Positions 1-11,402 of a stretch of 64,000 nucleotides of DNA are shown here, piece by piece. Origin of the DNA: Thalassotalea euphylliae (GTDB lineage Bacteria > Pseudomonadota > Gammaproteobacteria > Enterobacterales > Alteromonadaceae); contig NZ_QUOV01000001.1 of assembly GCF_003390395.1 (NCBI RefSeq), positions 1,488,001-1,552,000 of the forward strand, written 5' to 3'. Numbering within the stretch: the stretch's first letter is position 1; each line of letters opens with the position of its first letter. The notes beneath the pieces are model-generated. The model searched no databases. It saw only the letters and a list, made by a program, of their open reading frames with translations, and was not told where the DNA came from. A program made the translations under genes and the position numbers.

Positions 1-354
1 ACTTGGCTTTAGAAACATACTGAACTCCGTATTCAGAAAACTTTATTTAGTTTTAATTAGCGCCATTAATTTTTTAATTTAATGCAATTAATATGCAAAT
101 TATAAAAAATCTATATTTTACATAAGTCTATGTTTGCTTGTTAGCTAGCCACAGCATTAATTGTAAAGCACTTTGACACATAGTAAGACAATTGCTTTGG
201 CAACTAATGACGTAATATTAACATTGTTGTGACATTGTTTTAATAGAGAGAATTTACGATTTTGCATAAATTGTTTGTTATGTGCATTTTCAATTATTTG
301 AACGATCAATTTTGTTATTGAAAAATACTTAATCCAGAAATACCTGATACAAGG
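1..354. other. intergenic, no gene seen
   Basis: Very A+T-rich stretch below the 3' end of the amidohydrolase gene. I see no credible reading frame, RNA gene or clear hairpin terminator in it. It probably contains regulatory sequence for a gene beyond the window edge, but nothing specific can be supported. Confidence 0.5.
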
Positions 355-2043
355 CTATTTCGTGAAAACTGGTTTCCCAGCCACCCAAGTTGCAAGCACT
401 TTGTTTTGCCAAATCGTGCTAGGTTCCTGAGAAAACAAATCTTCTTTAATGAGAATAAAGTCAGCTTGTTTACCAGCTTCCAAGCTACCTAGCATAGGTT
501 CTTGATGGCCAGCATAAGCGGCGTCAATCGTGAAACTTTTTAATGTTTCTTCAGTGGTGAGCGCCTCTTCGGAAATCCAACCTCCTAATGGTTGGTTGTT
601 TCTGTCTTGACGAGTAATTGATGCGTGAAGGCCATAAAATGGATTGGTTGGTTCGACGGGGAAATCTGAGCCATTGGCAATACGAGCACCAGCGTTAAGT
701 AAGCTGCGCCAAGCATAGGCACCTTTGAGTCGTTCTTTGCCTATTCTGCCTTGCGCCATATTTTTATCGCTGGTCGCATGCGTTGCTTGAATAGACGCAA
801 TCACATTTAGCTTCGCAAATTTTGGAATATCATCGAGTCGAAGTACTTGTGCATGTTCAATGCGATGACGCATTTTCTGGCTGCCGGATTGCTCAATCAG
901 TTTGGCATAGTGATCAAAGGTTAAGGTATTGGCATGATCGCCGATCGCATGAGTATTCACTTGATAGCCCTTAGCCATGGCTGTTTTGATGTAATTGGCT
1001 AAATCTTTATCTTTATGCAGCAATATCCCTTTAGTGCCCGGTTGATCAGAGTAGTCCTCATGCAATGCTGCACCGCGACTTCCTAATGCACCATCTGATT
1101 GTATTTTTACGCTATTAAATTGAAAGAAATGATCGTCTGAGGCGTATTGGCCATCATCTAGCTTTTGTTGCCAGTCAGGGCTTGGTAGGTAGAGCATGGC
1201 ATTTACGCGAATTGGCATTTGTTTGTCTTGTGCTAATTCTTGGTAAAGCTCAATGTGCTCAGCGGTCACGCCAGCGTCATGAACACTGGTTAAGCCAACT
1301 TCTGCTAGCGCTTTCATAGCTTTGACTAGTACACGTTTTTGCTCTGCTTTCGACAGTGGCGGGATTTTATCTGTGATCAAATTCATCGCGTAATCAATGA
1401 ATATACCTGTTGGCTTACCTTGGCTATCTTTAATAATTTCGCCACCAACAGGGGCTTTAGTCTCTTTGGTAATACCTGCGAGTGCCATTGCTTTGCTGTT
1501 AGCCCAGCCAGCATGACCGTCGATACGACCTAAGAATACCGGAGTGTTTGGAAATAGCTTATCGAGTGATGCAGCCGTTGGAAATTGATCAACTGGCCAT
1601 TGAACTTGGTTCCAACCTCGCCCTTGTATCCAACGCTGTTCAGGATTTTTATCACGATACGCTTTAACGCGCGCAACAGCTTCTTGTTCACTTTTGGAAT
1701 TGACCAAGTCCACTTGCATTAGGCTTAAGCCGTAATTTAAGACATGACCATGAGCGTCTATTAAGCCCGGCAATAGTGTATTACCTTGCCCGTCGATAAG
1801 TTTTACTGAACTATTGATGCCACTTGGCTTAGTCGCATAAACATTGTCAATTTTATCGTCAGTAAACTCAATGGCAGAAAATTCTGTCAGCTTGCCATCG
1901 TTGATGGTATAGCCTTTAACATTGTGAATTAGCGTTGTGGTTGCGTTGGCTGATGTTACACCAGTCACTAACGCTAGCAGTGTTGCCGACGATAAAAGTA
2001 GGGCAGATAGACGGCGCAGATTAAACTTTGAGGTCAAGCTCAT
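355..2043 (-). CDS. secreted amidohydrolase, YtcJ-like (amidohydrolase 3 family)
   Basis: 562 residues. The first ~34 residues form a Sec signal peptide (RR near residue 10, long hydrophobic stretch, cut near SANA), so the enzyme should act in the periplasm. The mature part is a metal-dependent TIM-barrel amidohydrolase of the YtcJ/'amidohydrolase 3' type: the HxH metal motif is in GLIDAHGH (H98, H100), followed by DAGVT, the SDGALGSRG loop, NTHAIGDHAN, HRIEHAQ and the late catalytic Asp in NGSDFPVEP. This family hydrolyses C-N bonds of exported or environmental amides; the substrate cannot be read from sequence. It stands alone, reading toward the window edge and 147 bp downstream of lnt on the same strand. 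Family assignment is firm, substrate unknown. Confidence 0.88.
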   Translation of the reverse strand: MSLTSKFNLRRLSALLLSSATLLALVTGVTSANATTTLIHNVKGYTINDGKLTEFSAIEFTDDKIDNVYATKPSGINSSVKLIDGQGNTLLPGLIDAHGHVLNYGLSLMQVDLVNSKSEQEAVARVKAYRDKNPEQRWIQGRGWNQVQWPVDQFPTAASLDKLFPNTPVFLGRIDGHAGWANSKAMALAGITKETKAPVGGEIIKDSQGKPTGIFIDYAMNLITDKIPPLSKAEQKRVLVKAMKALAEVGLTSVHDAGVTAEHIELYQELAQDKQMPIRVNAMLYLPSPDWQQKLDDGQYASDDHFFQFNSVKIQSDGALGSRGAALHEDYSDQPGTKGILLHKDKDLANYIKTAMAKGYQVNTHAIGDHANTLTFDHYAKLIEQSGSQKMRHRIEHAQVLRLDDIPKFAKLNVIASIQATHATSDKNMAQGRIGKERLKGAYAWRSLLNAGARIANGSDFPVEPTNPFYGLHASITRQDRNNQPLGGWISEEALTTEETLKSFTIDAAYAGHQEPMLGSLEAGKQADFILIKEDLFSQEPSTIWQNKVLATWVAGKPVFTK

Positions 2044-2190
2044 AGTGGCTCACTTATTGTTATTCCTTTTAGCACTTCATCATATGATCAAATACCCATC
2101 AAGCAAAGGAAAAAGCAATAAGCGGAAATATTGGGGGCTACGTTAGGAGCTGTGCTGGCAACTATGTTAGCAATAGCAGCAGCTATGTGA

Positions 2191-3750
2191 CTAAAGTTTT
2201 GTTTTTCGACTGACGCCGATGATAAGCAAAAACAAAAGTGTTGCCAGAATATAGGTTGGGTAGCGCTGATATCGGCTAAACGGCGTATAACCTGTTACTA
2301 GCGCTACGTCGGCTTTTAGTACCTGTTCTTCAAACTGTGGAATGCGAGCAATAAACTGACCTTGATGATCAACCGCTGCGGTTACGCCAGTATTGGTTGA
2401 TCGAACTAAGGGACGACCAAATTCTAAGGCGCGCATCTGTGCAATTTCCATATGCTGATGTGGTCCATGAGAAGTGCCAAACCAAGCGTCATTACTAACA
2501 GTGAGCAACATGTCAGTGTCAGCTTTAAAATTAGCGTGAAGTTGTTCTGGAAAGGCTATCTCAAAGCAAATTAGCGGTGTAATTGATAAGCCATTCGCCT
2601 TTAAATTCGATTGAATGTAATCGCCACGGGTAAAGGATGACATTGGTAGGTTGAAAAAGGGTGCAATAGGTCGCAGCCACTCTTGAAATGGCACAAATTC
2701 ACCAATCGGCAATAAATGGTGCTTATAAAAGCGGTTGGCATTTGGATAGAAATAACTGCCACTGGTATCGGTAGCGCTTTCCTTACCTAAGACTATTAAG
2801 CTGTTGAAGTATTCTTTGCTTTCAAAGTTGTAATTAATAATGCCGGTAATAATCGCAGTGTCATTAAGCGCGGCAGCGCTATTGGCCATATCAAGAAATT
2901 CGCCAGCGAGTGGCTCTATTTTAGGAATAGCAGATTCAGGCCAAACAATTAGGTCGGCATCGTAGTTGGCACGTGTTAAGTCTAAATACTTTAACATGCT
3001 TGGCCACTCTTGCTCTTGTGCCCACTTAAGCTCTTGCGCGATATTCCCTTGCACCAGTGCAACCGATTTAGTTTCACCTGTAGGTTTCACAAACGTTAAT
3101 TGCTGGCTGACAATAATACCCAGCACACAGCTCGCGAGCATTGCACCAGCGAGTTTAACTTGTTGCTTAAAATACAGGCTAAGCGCACTGGTCACCATGA
3201 TTAGCATGATAAAGCTAATACCCACTTCGCCAATTATCGGGGCGAGGCCTGCCAATGGTGAGTTGAGTTGACTATAACCAATTGAAAGCCACGGAAACCC
3301 AGTTAAAACCCAGGCGCGCAGCCACTCGGTAAGCAGCCAAATACTAGGGAACAGTAGTAAGTTAAGCTGTCTATTGGTTGAGCATCTTGCACTAAGGTAG
3401 CCTGCGAGTGCTGGAAACAGGGCCAAATAGGCACATAGCAGTGCCATTAAGCCAAGCGAGGCAATTAATGGCAGGCCGCCAAATTGGTCAATGCTAACAT
3501 GTACCCAGCTGATCCCGGCACCAAACCAACCGAGCCCGAAAAAGTAGCTACGCACGGCGGCGAGCTTCGGTGTTTGGCAATTTACTAGCGTGCCCCAGCA
3601 GGTCAGTGCAATAAAACTTAGCCACCATTGGCTGTAAGGGGCATACGCGAATACCATGGCTAAGCCAGCAACAAAGCTTAGCCAGTATTGCCAGACTAAG
3701 CTGGCCGACTTGACGCGGCTGGCAGTACCTTTGAGTGTGCTAAGGATCAT
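2191..3750 (-). CDS. lnt: apolipoprotein N-acyltransferase
   Basis: 519 residues, the usual length. Inner-membrane enzyme that transfers the third acyl chain from phospholipid to the N-terminal cysteine of apolipoproteins. The N-terminal ~215 residues hold several hydrophobic helices; the C-terminal half is a nitrilase-fold domain. The catalytic triad is intact: Glu in VWPESAIP (E272), Lys in KHHLLPIGEF (K343) and Cys in LICFEIAFP (C395). It is the last gene of lnt-corC-ybeY-ybeZ and starts 22 bp after corC ends, the same order as in E. coli, so co-transcription is likely. At least one predicted lipoprotein client lies in this window (the M2 peptidase at 47.8 kb). Confidence 0.97.
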   Translation of the reverse strand: MILSTLKGTASRVKSASLVWQYWLSFVAGLAMVFAYAPYSQWWLSFIALTCWGTLVNCQTPKLAAVRSYFFGLGWFGAGISWVHVSIDQFGGLPLIASLGLMALLCAYLALFPALAGYLSARCSTNRQLNLLLFPSIWLLTEWLRAWVLTGFPWLSIGYSQLNSPLAGLAPIIGEVGISFIMLIMVTSALSLYFKQQVKLAGAMLASCVLGIIVSQQLTFVKPTGETKSVALVQGNIAQELKWAQEQEWPSMLKYLDLTRANYDADLIVWPESAIPKIEPLAGEFLDMANSAAALNDTAIITGIINYNFESKEYFNSLIVLGKESATDTSGSYFYPNANRFYKHHLLPIGEFVPFQEWLRPIAPFFNLPMSSFTRGDYIQSNLKANGLSITPLICFEIAFPEQLHANFKADTDMLLTVSNDAWFGTSHGPHQHMEIAQMRALEFGRPLVRSTNTGVTAAVDHQGQFIARIPQFEEQVLKADVALVTGYTPFSRYQRYPTYILATLLFLLIIGVSRKTKL

Positions 3751-3772
3751 TGATAGGTAAGTTAAACAGCTA

Positions 3773-4651
3773 CTAGTCGGCGACTTTACCGTTCACTTCG
3801 TGATCTTTCGGGACGGTAACTTGCAGTACTTGAAGGCGGCGGCTGTCGGCAGACATCACTTTAAAGGCCCAGTCGCCAATGGCGACTTCTTCGCCTTTTT
3901 GCGGCATATGGCCAAATTGATGCAAGACAATACCGCCAATAGTATCTGAATCCGCTTCATCGAATTCACAGTTAAAGTAATCGTCGAAATCTTCTAAATC
4001 CGTTAACGCTTTTACTTGGTAAACGTTACCAGCTAAGTGTTTGATTTCTTCTTCTAACTCGTCGTCGGTTTCATCTTCAATTTCACCAACAATTAGTTCA
4101 AGAATATCTTCAATGGTAACAAGCCCAGAAACCCCGCCGTATTCGTCAACAACAATGGCCATGTGGTAGCGTTTAGCGCGGAATTCTTTAAGTAGTGATT
4201 CAACTTTTTTACTCTCGGGAATAATCATGGCTGGGCGAATTAAATCACTTAACGTAAAGTTATCGCCATCTTCTTTAAACGCGTGAGCAAGTAAGTCTTT
4301 CGCCAGCAGAATGCCTTCTACGTGGTCAATATCGTCATTAACGACAGGAAAACGCGAGTGCGCCGACTCTAAGATAATAGGTAGGAAATCAGCCAATGGC
4401 TGGTTTATGTCTAATGAGACAATTTGCGAGCGTGGGATCATGATCTCACGGACACGCATTTCGGAAACTTCCAGAACCCCCTCAATCATTTGCTTGGTTT
4501 CTGGTTTGATTAACTCGCGATCTTCTGCGTCATTTATTACATCAACGAGTTCTTCTTTATTTTGCGGCTCTCCAGTAAATGCTTGAACTATTTTGTCGAG
4601 AAATGATTTACTTGCAGAGCCGTTGCTAGAGTGGGGGTTGTCTTCGCTCAT
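3773..4651 (-). CDS. corC: CorC/YbeX family CBS-domain protein
   Basis: 292 residues, the same size as E. coli YbeX/CorC. A short polar N-terminus leads into two CBS domains (about 75-200; start [11 protein letters not shown], second repeat [19 protein letters not shown]), followed by a CorC_HlyC transporter-associated domain (about 215-285). There is no DUF21 membrane domain, so it is the soluble short form, linked in E. coli to magnesium/cobalt efflux and, with ybeY and ybeZ, to ribosome maintenance. It lies between ybeY (16 bp upstream) and lnt (22 bp downstream) on the same strand. The exact biochemical role of this short form remains debated in the family. Confidence 0.95.
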   Translation of the reverse strand: MSEDNPHSSNGSASKSFLDKIVQAFTGEPQNKEELVDVINDAEDRELIKPETKQMIEGVLEVSEMRVREIMIPRSQIVSLDINQPLADFLPIILESAHSRFPVVNDDIDHVEGILLAKDLLAHAFKEDGDNFTLSDLIRPAMIIPESKKVESLLKEFRAKRYHMAIVVDEYGGVSGLVTIEDILELIVGEIEDETDDELEEEIKHLAGNVYQVKALTDLEDFDDYFNCEFDEADSDTIGGIVLHQFGHMPQKGEEVAIGDWAFKVMSADSRRLQVLQVTVPKDHEVNGKVAD

Positions 4652-4667
4652 GGAGCTGTTTAGTTTC

Positions 4668-5150
4668 CTATATTAATTCGTAGGGGTTATTAAACCCAAG
4701 ATTTTTTAGAATGTCTATTTCTAAGGCTTCCATTTCTTCCGCCTCGTCATCACTTATATGATCAAAGCCAAGTAAATGCAAGCATCCGTGAATTGTCATA
4801 TGTGCCCAATGGGCAGCACGGGTTTTATTTTGTTCCTTTGCTTCGTTTTCAACCACTTGCGCACAAATAACCAGATCGCCGAGCAAGTCCATTTCAATAC
4901 CTTCAGGTACTTCAAATGGAAATGACAGCACATTGGTGGGTTTGTCTTTATCGCGATAGGTATGGTTGAGCGACTGACTTTCAGCGGCATCGACTAAGCG
5001 TATGGTAAGCTCAAACGGCTTGTTGTATTGAAGCAGTGCAGTTTCTGCCCAGCGCTGAAAGTCTTCATTACTTGGCAGTTGGTCATTTTCAACTAGGCCT
5101 GCGGTGACATCCGCTTCAACGGCTCGCTGAATATCAAGCGTTATCGTCAT
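4668..5150 (-). CDS. ybeY: endoribonuclease YbeY (rRNA maturation factor)
   Basis: 160 residues. Zinc-dependent endoribonuclease that takes part in 16S rRNA 3' end maturation and ribosome quality control. The signature metal motif is complete: H121, H125 and H131 in [11 protein letters not shown]. The conserved block [11 protein letters not shown] is at about 70-80 and [10 protein letters not shown] at 91-100. Its start overlaps the end of ybeZ by 17 bp, pointing to translational coupling; corC follows after 16 bp. Standard length, no defect seen. Confidence 0.97.
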   Translation of the reverse strand: MTITLDIQRAVEADVTAGLVENDQLPSNEDFQRWAETALLQYNKPFELTIRLVDAAESQSLNHTYRDKDKPTNVLSFPFEVPEGIEMDLLGDLVICAQVVENEAKEQNKTRAAHWAHMTIHGCLHLLGFDHISDDEAEEMEALEIDILKNLGFNNPYELI

Positions 5151-6309
5151 TAGATGTCTTTTGCTCAGTGCTTAGTTTCTCTGTGCTTGGCTGTTCTTTG
5201 CTAGCGCTTTGCTGTGTGTTTGCTTGTGCTGCAGTAACAATATTCGCTGCCGCTGCTTGTACGGCTAGTTCTGCTTGCTTTTGCGCACTTTCTTGGGCTT
5301 TGCGCTCAGCTTTTAACTTGGCCATTTTAGAGTCATGGGCGTCGTAAGCTTCAACGATACGCGCAACCACAGGGTGACGGACAACATCTTTTGACTGGAA
5401 GAAGTTAAAGCTAATGCCTGGAATGTTTTGCAATACCTCAATGGCATGGCGTAAACCTGATTTTTGCCCGCGTGGTAAATCAACTTGGGTAATGTCACCT
5501 GTGATCACCGCGCGCGAATTAAAGCCAATACGAGTCAGGAACATTTTCATTTGCTCAACCGTCGTGTTCTGGCTTTCATCCAGAATAATAAAGGCATCGT
5601 TTAATGTACGACCGCGCATGTAAGCGAGTGGTGCGATTTCAATAACATTGCGTTCAATTAGCTTTTCGACTTTCTCAAAGCCAAGCATTTCAAACAAGGC
5701 ATCGTAAAGTGGGCGCAGGTAAGGGTCGACCTTCTGTGATAAATCACCTGGCAAGAAACCTAATTTTTCACCAGCTTCAACCGCTGGGCGTGTTAGCAAA
5801 ATACGGCGAATTTCTTGGCGTTCTAGCGCATCTACCGCACAGGCAACCGCTAAGTAAGTTTTACCCGTACCTGCTGGGCCAATACCAAAGCTGATATCAT
5901 GTGTAATAACATTTTGCACGTACGCTGATTGATTCAGGTTACGCGGCTTCACAATACCGCGCTTAGTTTTGATGGTGACCATTTTTTCATAGTCGACATC
6001 AACCTTACTTGGCGCTTGCTCTAACACATTGGCGTTAAGAATGCCTAAATGTACCATCTCAGCGGTAATGGTTTTCATCTTGCCTTTAACGGTCTCAGTT
6101 TCAACATATAGCTCTTTGAGCAAGTCAGAAACCGCTTCCGTGTTGGATGGGCTGCCGACAATTTTAAACTCGTTGCCACGATAGCTAATTTCTACACCAA
6201 GGCGGCGTTCAATGGTTTTTAAGTTATCGTCTAGTGGCCCACAAAGGTTTGCCTGACGGGCATTGTCGACGGGCTCTAAGGTTAGCAAGGTGCTGTTATC
6301 TGTGCTCAA
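5134..6309 (-). CDS. ybeZ: PhoH-like ATPase YbeZ
   Basis: 391 residues, about 40 longer than E. coli YbeZ. PhoH-family P-loop ATPase that works with YbeY in RNA metabolism. Walker A is GPAGTGKT (144-151), Walker B is FIILDESQN, and [11 protein letters not shown] is the typical sensor region. The N-terminal ~120 residues resemble the KH-like part of the family. The extra length is a low-complexity Ala/Gln/Ser/Thr tail after about residue 325, probably disordered. The gene overlaps ybeY by 17 bp and starts 113 bp after miaB, as in the miaB-ybeZ-ybeY-ybeX-lnt order of E. coli. Confidence 0.95.
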   Translation of the reverse strand: MSTDNSTLLTLEPVDNARQANLCGPLDDNLKTIERRLGVEISYRGNEFKIVGSPSNTEAVSDLLKELYVETETVKGKMKTITAEMVHLGILNANVLEQAPSKVDVDYEKMVTIKTKRGIVKPRNLNQSAYVQNVITHDISFGIGPAGTGKTYLAVACAVDALERQEIRRILLTRPAVEAGEKLGFLPGDLSQKVDPYLRPLYDALFEMLGFEKVEKLIERNVIEIAPLAYMRGRTLNDAFIILDESQNTTVEQMKMFLTRIGFNSRAVITGDITQVDLPRGQKSGLRHAIEVLQNIPGISFNFFQSKDVVRHPVVARIVEAYDAHDSKMAKLKAERKAQESAQKQAELAVQAAAANIVTAAQANTQQSASKEQPSTEKLSTEQKTSNDDNA

Positions 6310-6422
6310 GAAATCTTCCGTTTGTCTTTTTGTGTTGTCTTTGCGTGTTAAAGATGAAAAGCCTGTAACTAAATAAAGCGTGGCATAAAAGCAAAGCAGC
6401 TTTTATGCCGATATCATATTTA

Positions 6423-7877
6423 CTAAGGCGTAAACGTGCCAACACCGAGGTCGTCGGTGCCATTGGTGCTTGCCGCCGCATTAGCTTCATGATGGCTGTT
6501 AGCCAAGATATCAGACGGTGAATGCGCAATGCGTAAACCCATGTCTTTTTCTTCACGAACCAGCTTACCACGCAATGAGTTAGCGTATACGTCAGTAATT
6601 TCAACATCAACGAACTGACCAATTACGTGGTGCGGTGCTTCAAAGTTCACGATACGGTTATTTTCGGTACGGCCACGAAGTTCCATTGGGTTTTTCTTCG
6701 ATGGACCTTCAACCAAAATACGTTGCTCTGTGCCTAACATTTGGCGTGCAATGCGCAACGCTTGCTGGCTAATGCGATCTTGCAAGATCTGTAGGCGCTG
6801 TTTCTTGGTTTCTTCGCTGATATCGTCAGGTAAGTCAGCCGCTGGCGTACCTGGGCGAGCGCTATAAATAAAGCTAAAGCTTAAATCAAAGTCGATATCT
6901 TTGATCAGATTCATGGTTTGCTCGAAATCGAAATCAGTTTCACCCGGGAAGCCAACAATAAAGTCAGATGACATGCAAATGTCAGGGCGCGCTTTACGCA
7001 GTTTGCGAATTTGTGACTTGTATTCAAGTGCGGTATGGCCACGCTTCATTTGCGTTAATATACGGTCACAGCCACTTTGTACTGGTAAGTGCAGGTGACT
7101 TACCAATTCAGGTACGTCTTTGTAGACTTCAATAATATCGTCAGTAAATTCTACTGGATGCGAGGTGGTGTAGCGAATACGATCAATACCATCAATGGTT
7201 GCCACTAAGCGCAATAATTCAGAGAAGCGACAGATAGTACCGTCATGGTTTTCACCGCGGTAAGCATTTACGTTTTGGCCTAATAGGTTAACTTCACGTA
7301 CACCTTGTTCCGCTAATTGGGCGATTTCGTACAATACATCATCTAACGGACGGCTAACTTCTTCACCACGGGTGTAAGGTACAACACAGAAAGTGCAGTA
7401 TTTACTACAACCTTCCATAATAGAAACAAACGCACTTGCGCCTTCTGCTTTTGGCTCAGGTAGGCGATCAAACTTTTCAATTTCTGGAAAGCTAACATCA
7501 ACAACTGGCGCTTTTTCGCCAGATACTTGTTGGATCATCTCTGGCAAACGGTGAAGGGTTTGTGGACCAAAGACCATATCAACATAGGGTGCACGCTCGC
7601 GAATAGCATCGCCTTCTTGCGAGGCAACACAGCCGCCAACGCCAATGATCAAATCTGGGTTGTCATTTTTCAGTAACTTCCAGCGACCTAACTGGTGAAA
7701 TACTTTTTCTTGCGCTTTTTCACGGATAGAGCAGGTATTGAGTAAGATTACGTCGGCGTCTTCTGCTTCTTCGGCTAATGAGAAACCGTGTGTTGAATCC
7801 AGTAAATCTGCCATTTTCTGCGAGTCATACTCGTTCATTTGACAGCCCCAGGTTTTAATATATAACTTTTTACTCAT
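6423..7877 (-). CDS. miaB: tRNA-2-methylthio-N6-dimethylallyladenosine synthase
   Basis: 484 residues. Radical-SAM methylthiotransferase that converts i6A37 to ms2i6A37 in tRNAs reading UNN codons. The N-terminal MTTase domain carries the three ligands of the auxiliary 4Fe-4S cluster (C12, C49, C83); the radical-SAM motif is C157-x3-C161-x2-C164 in GCSKYCTFC; a TRAM domain follows (about 375-440). The last ~25 residues are a variable tail. First gene of the miaB-ybeZYX-lnt run. The window also encodes the paralogue rimO (33.6 kb), distinguished by its own signature. Confidence 0.98.
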   Translation of the reverse strand: MSKKLYIKTWGCQMNEYDSQKMADLLDSTHGFSLAEEAEDADVILLNTCSIREKAQEKVFHQLGRWKLLKNDNPDLIIGVGGCVASQEGDAIRERAPYVDMVFGPQTLHRLPEMIQQVSGEKAPVVDVSFPEIEKFDRLPEPKAEGASAFVSIMEGCSKYCTFCVVPYTRGEEVSRPLDDVLYEIAQLAEQGVREVNLLGQNVNAYRGENHDGTICRFSELLRLVATIDGIDRIRYTTSHPVEFTDDIIEVYKDVPELVSHLHLPVQSGCDRILTQMKRGHTALEYKSQIRKLRKARPDICMSSDFIVGFPGETDFDFEQTMNLIKDIDFDLSFSFIYSARPGTPAADLPDDISEETKKQRLQILQDRISQQALRIARQMLGTEQRILVEGPSKKNPMELRGRTENNRIVNFEAPHHVIGQFVDVEITDVYANSLRGKLVREEKDMGLRIAHSPSDILANSHHEANAAASTNGTDDLGVGTFTP

Positions 7878-7977
7878 AACTACGTGCCCATAAGAAAATT
7901 GATTCCAGTTTTTGCTGGAGAATTTAAGGTCGCGTATTTTACTCTTTATGAGGGTTCTAGGGCAATAGGCTTTCGTG

Positions 7978-10734
7978 TTAACTAGTAAGACGCATCGGAA
8001 AGCTAATCACTATTTGGCTGCCTTTATCGTCTTTAGGCTCAAAGGTATTAACCGATGCCTTGTACTTATTGGCTATTTGTCGAATGTAATACATCGACAT
8101 ATTAAACGTAACCTTGCTATTAAAATGAGTAAAGCTGTCTTCGTCGTCGCTGATGGTTAACCATAGCTTATCTTTGAATTCTTTTAGCGTTAATTGGAAG
8201 TGGCTGGAGTCACCGTGCAGTATTGCGCAGGTTACGGCCTCGTATATTAGTTTATAAATATTGGCTTGTAGCTCGTAGCTCAACTGTTCGTTTTTAGCAT
8301 ACAAATCGTACGTCATTTTGACATGATATTTACGATGTAAAAATTCAGCGAAATAGGGTACCGCGATATTCAAATTACTGCCGTAAAGAGCGTCAGGCGT
8401 TTCTTCAGATTCTTCATTAGCAAATTGACTTATACATTGCTCGGCGATTTCAATTGCCTGCTCTTGCTTGTTTTCATGCAGCAAGGTAACGATTGATTGC
8501 AAGTTTCGTTGTGTTGACAATGCGCTTTTTCCTTTGCGCTTTACTTCTGTTTCGAGCAGCAAATAGATTTTTCGAATCGATTGTGTTCGTAAATAAAACG
8601 TCCAAGAAAACAATGCAATAAGACAAATTAAGGTAACTGCATATACAATGCGAGCTTGCAGTGTCCAATACCATGGGTAAGCAACATTAATATTGGCATA
8701 GGCTCGTTTCTCGCTCCACTGGCCTAAACTATTGGTTGCCATTATTTCGATGTTGTAGCGACCAGAAGCCAACCCCGTTAAGGTTAGCTGGTTACCATTG
8801 ATATGATTCCAGGCGCCATTATTGAGCTTGTACTTGAATTTTTTTGCTTGGCCTGGGCGATAATCTAAACTGACCAAATCAAACGACACCACGTCACTAG
8901 CAGATGAAATATTAATTTCTTGGTTTTGTAGATATTGACTCCCAGAAACAATTGTTTTGCCAATATAAACATCCGCGCTATAAGTATTTCGTTGCTCTAT
9001 TGGTACCTCTAATATGCCACCAAAATGGGCATAAAACACTGAGTCACCAACTAAGCGAGCAGCATCAGAAAATGAATATTTTTCTGTCGTTGGAATTAGG
9101 GCAACTTCATGAGTGCTTGGGTCTATAGTGTATAGGCCAACCGCCGAGCCGATCCAAATTTTGTTTTTAATCGTTGAGCTGTAGGTAAATTCAATACCTT
9201 GAGCAATCACAGATAGTAAAGTCCCTTGGCGGTCTAGTATGTTTATACCGTCTCCTAACGTGCCGGCAAATATTTTGCCGTTAGCATGTTCGAGTGAAAT
9301 GACTTTGTTTGGGCCAAGGTTTGGCACATTGTTAATGTACTTACTAAAGCGATTGTAGATTGAAATGCCTTTGGTACCCGCTAGCCATACATCACCATTG
9401 TCAAAAGGAAGAATATCGATGATTTCAACTGATGTTAAGCCTTTGTCTTTATTGACATGATCTATGATTGCCTGCTTTTCTACATCATAAATATAAAGAC
9501 CGTCAGAGTTACTACCTAAATAAAGTAGGCCATCTTGATATGCTAGTTTTATTAGGAGTTTATTGTTATTGGTAAATGGCACACGCACTAGACTTTCATT
9601 TTTAGCATTGAACTGCCAAAGCCCATCAAATGTCGCAATGAACAGGTCGTCACCGACGGGTTGTAAATCCATGACTCGTTTTGCACTGGTGGTAAATGCT
9701 TCGTTAATGTTGGCTGGAAAAATAGTCGATTTAGGGTCAAAGGCATGCAAACCTTGACCGTAACTACCAATAACGAGCTCTCCTGAAAATACGGATATCT
9801 CGTTAGAATTATTAGCGACATCAAAAGTCACGGGGTGATTTTTCAAAGAACTTTCAACAAGCCTTTGTATACCTAGGTTAGAAGCCAGCCATAAGACTTT
9901 TGAGCTATCATGATAGGCTGCTTTGACACGTCCTTTATCTGCGTGCTCGTAGTTATGTGGCAGTTCCGTAAGGTTCTCAGCTCTATAACGTTTGATTTCG
10001 CCTTCGTTAGAAATGGTAAAAAAGTTATTTGTATGGTGCTCTTTCGCTATGCCATTAATACCAGCAGTTGTCGGAATAGAGGCGACAACTTGCTCACCGT
10101 TATACGTATATATTTGGTTGGGCGTAACTACGATAAGGTATTGGCCAACCGCGGCGATCGTATTTACTTTCTCGCTAATTAATTGGTTAAATTTCTCATC
10201 TTTTAGAATGTAAGCGCCCTCGTAACCAGCGTCCATGTACAGGTGGCTCGAGGTTTTGACTAAATGTGTTGGCGCTGCTCCCTTGAAGATGTCTTTGGTT
10301 AAGCTAGTGTTACTGTCATGTTTGTATACACGCTTACCAGATGAGATGTAATAATTCCCGTTAAATTCGATACTATGATAGTGGCTTGAGCGCTCCGTAT
10401 TAATATTCAGTTGCTCAAACTGACCATTGCTAGGGTCGAAAAGCCAAGTGCCTAAGCTTTCTGAAGAAACAATAAATTTGTCACCATGTGGCTCTATTTC
10501 ATGTGTCCAAGTGAAGGGAAGTTGCCAGTTAGGATCGTTGGCGGAAAACGTTATGCTGTTGGTGCCATCGAATCGCGTTAACCCTTGATGTCCAGCTAGC
10601 CAAACAAAGCCGTTACTGTCTTGGGTAATACTATAAACCTTTGCTAGGTTGTCTATTTGGGCAATTGCAGTTGATGGGAAAAGTAAAGCTACGAAAATAG
10701 GCAATAGTGAAAGTGGCAGCAAGCGCTGCCACAT
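7978..10734 (-). CDS. two-component-regulator-propeller sensor with degenerate kinase-like C-terminus
   Basis: 918 residues from the ATG at 10734, chosen because it gives a clean signal peptide ([19 protein letters not shown], cut near AIAQ) and lies 13 bp past the upstream stop; upstream in-frame ATGs at 10806 and 10875 would overlap that gene and add a basic stretch. The periplasmic part starts with [16 protein letters not shown], typical of two-component regulator propeller repeats, runs through ~14 blades, then a Y_Y_Y domain (about 650-720) and one membrane helix (about 730-750). A short coiled coil leads to a C-terminal domain with NarX/LytS-like features (a [12 protein letters not shown]-box-like helix), but no phospho-acceptor histidine motif, and the G1 region reads ISDDEDSF without glycines. 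ATP binding is therefore doubtful. No response regulator lies beside it. Confidence 0.75.
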   Translation of the reverse strand: MWQRLLPLSLLPIFVALLFPSTAIAQIDNLAKVYSITQDSNGFVWLAGHQGLTRFDGTNSITFSANDPNWQLPFTWTHEIEPHGDKFIVSSESLGTWLFDPSNGQFEQLNINTERSSHYHSIEFNGNYYISSGKRVYKHDSNTSLTKDIFKGAAPTHLVKTSSHLYMDAGYEGAYILKDEKFNQLISEKVNTIAAVGQYLIVVTPNQIYTYNGEQVVASIPTTAGINGIAKEHHTNNFFTISNEGEIKRYRAENLTELPHNYEHADKGRVKAAYHDSSKVLWLASNLGIQRLVESSLKNHPVTFDVANNSNEISVFSGELVIGSYGQGLHAFDPKSTIFPANINEAFTTSAKRVMDLQPVGDDLFIATFDGLWQFNAKNESLVRVPFTNNNKLLIKLAYQDGLLYLGSNSDGLYIYDVEKQAIIDHVNKDKGLTSVEIIDILPFDNGDVWLAGTKGISIYNRFSKYINNVPNLGPNKVISLEHANGKIFAGTLGDGINILDRQGTLLSVIAQGIEFTYSSTIKNKIWIGSAVGLYTIDPSTHEVALIPTTEKYSFSDAARLVGDSVFYAHFGGILEVPIEQRNTYSADVYIGKTIVSGSQYLQNQEINISSASDVVSFDLVSLDYRPGQAKKFKYKLNNGAWNHINGNQLTLTGLASGRYNIEIMATNSLGQWSEKRAYANINVAYPWYWTLQARIVYAVTLICLIALFSWTFYLRTQSIRKIYLLLETEVKRKGKSALSTQRNLQSIVTLLHENKQEQAIEIAEQCISQFANEESEETPDALYGSNLNIAVPYFAEFLHRKYHVKMTYDLYAKNEQLSYELQANIYKLIYEAVTCAILHGDSSHFQLTLKEFKDKLWLTISDDEDSFTHFNSKVTFNMSMYYIRQIANKYKASVNTFEPKDDKGSQIVISFPMRLTS

Positions 10735-10747
10735 AGCTTGTGGAAAA

Positions 10748-11197
10748 TTAGATAATACTGTCCGGCGCAATGTCCGTTTCGTGCTTTTTCGTACCGCAAA
10801 TCGCATAGACTTTTGGTAAAGCGCCTTCAGACTCAGGCTTTTGCACCAGTAAATAAGTTGGTTTTCTTGGATCATCTTGTTGTTGTTTTTGTTGCCAAGC
10901 TTTTGTTACAACGTCAGCTTGTTCTTGTCCATACTTCACTGCAAATGCTGTTGCTAGCATTTCGACACCAAAGTCATCCATTACCATCATCGTATTACCA
11001 TGGTAGCCACTTGTGGTATCAAAATCTATATCAACGGTCATGATGTTATCTTCTGGTAACACTAAATCAAGTCGCATGTTAGCAAGCACAGCGCGATCAG
11101 GCTTCGCTTGTAAATTAGTAAGATTTGGTTTCTCTGTTAGGTCGTATACGAGTTTAATATCCGGAGCGACAATTTTTTCTTCTTTTAATGCAGACAT
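10748..11197 (-). CDS. conserved hypothetical protein
   Basis: 149 residues; family not recognised. The start has a good ribosome site (AAGGAAA 6-7 bp upstream). There is no signal peptide or membrane segment. The protein is rich in charged residues, has a Gln run near 103-107 (WQQKQQQDD) and a predicted mixed alpha/beta core around TVDIDFDTTSGYHG. It ends 13 bp before the propeller sensor gene, so the two are probably co-transcribed, and it is divergent from ubiF. Presence of a real gene is well supported by the Shine-Dalgarno and coding character; no function can be given. Confidence 0.75.
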   Translation of the reverse strand: MSALKEEKIVAPDIKLVYDLTEKPNLTNLQAKPDRAVLANMRLDLVLPEDNIMTVDIDFDTTSGYHGNTMMVMDDFGVEMLATAFAVKYGQEQADVVTKAWQQKQQQDDPRKPTYLLVQKPESEGALPKVYAICGTKKHETDIAPDSII

Positions 11198-11402
11198 AAT
11201 CTTTCCTTAATTATTGGAATGGCAGAATTGCCAACTTGAGTATAATCGTTAATTACAATTCTTGAAGAGATAACTCGCACGGAATGTTAAATATTGATAC
11301 TTATCAAATAAAAAGCGCTTTCAGCGCTGTGATGGTACTCGCCAAGGTCGCCAATACCTTTTAAACTAAACGCGATTTTTCTAAGTTAATTAAAACTAAA
11401 TT

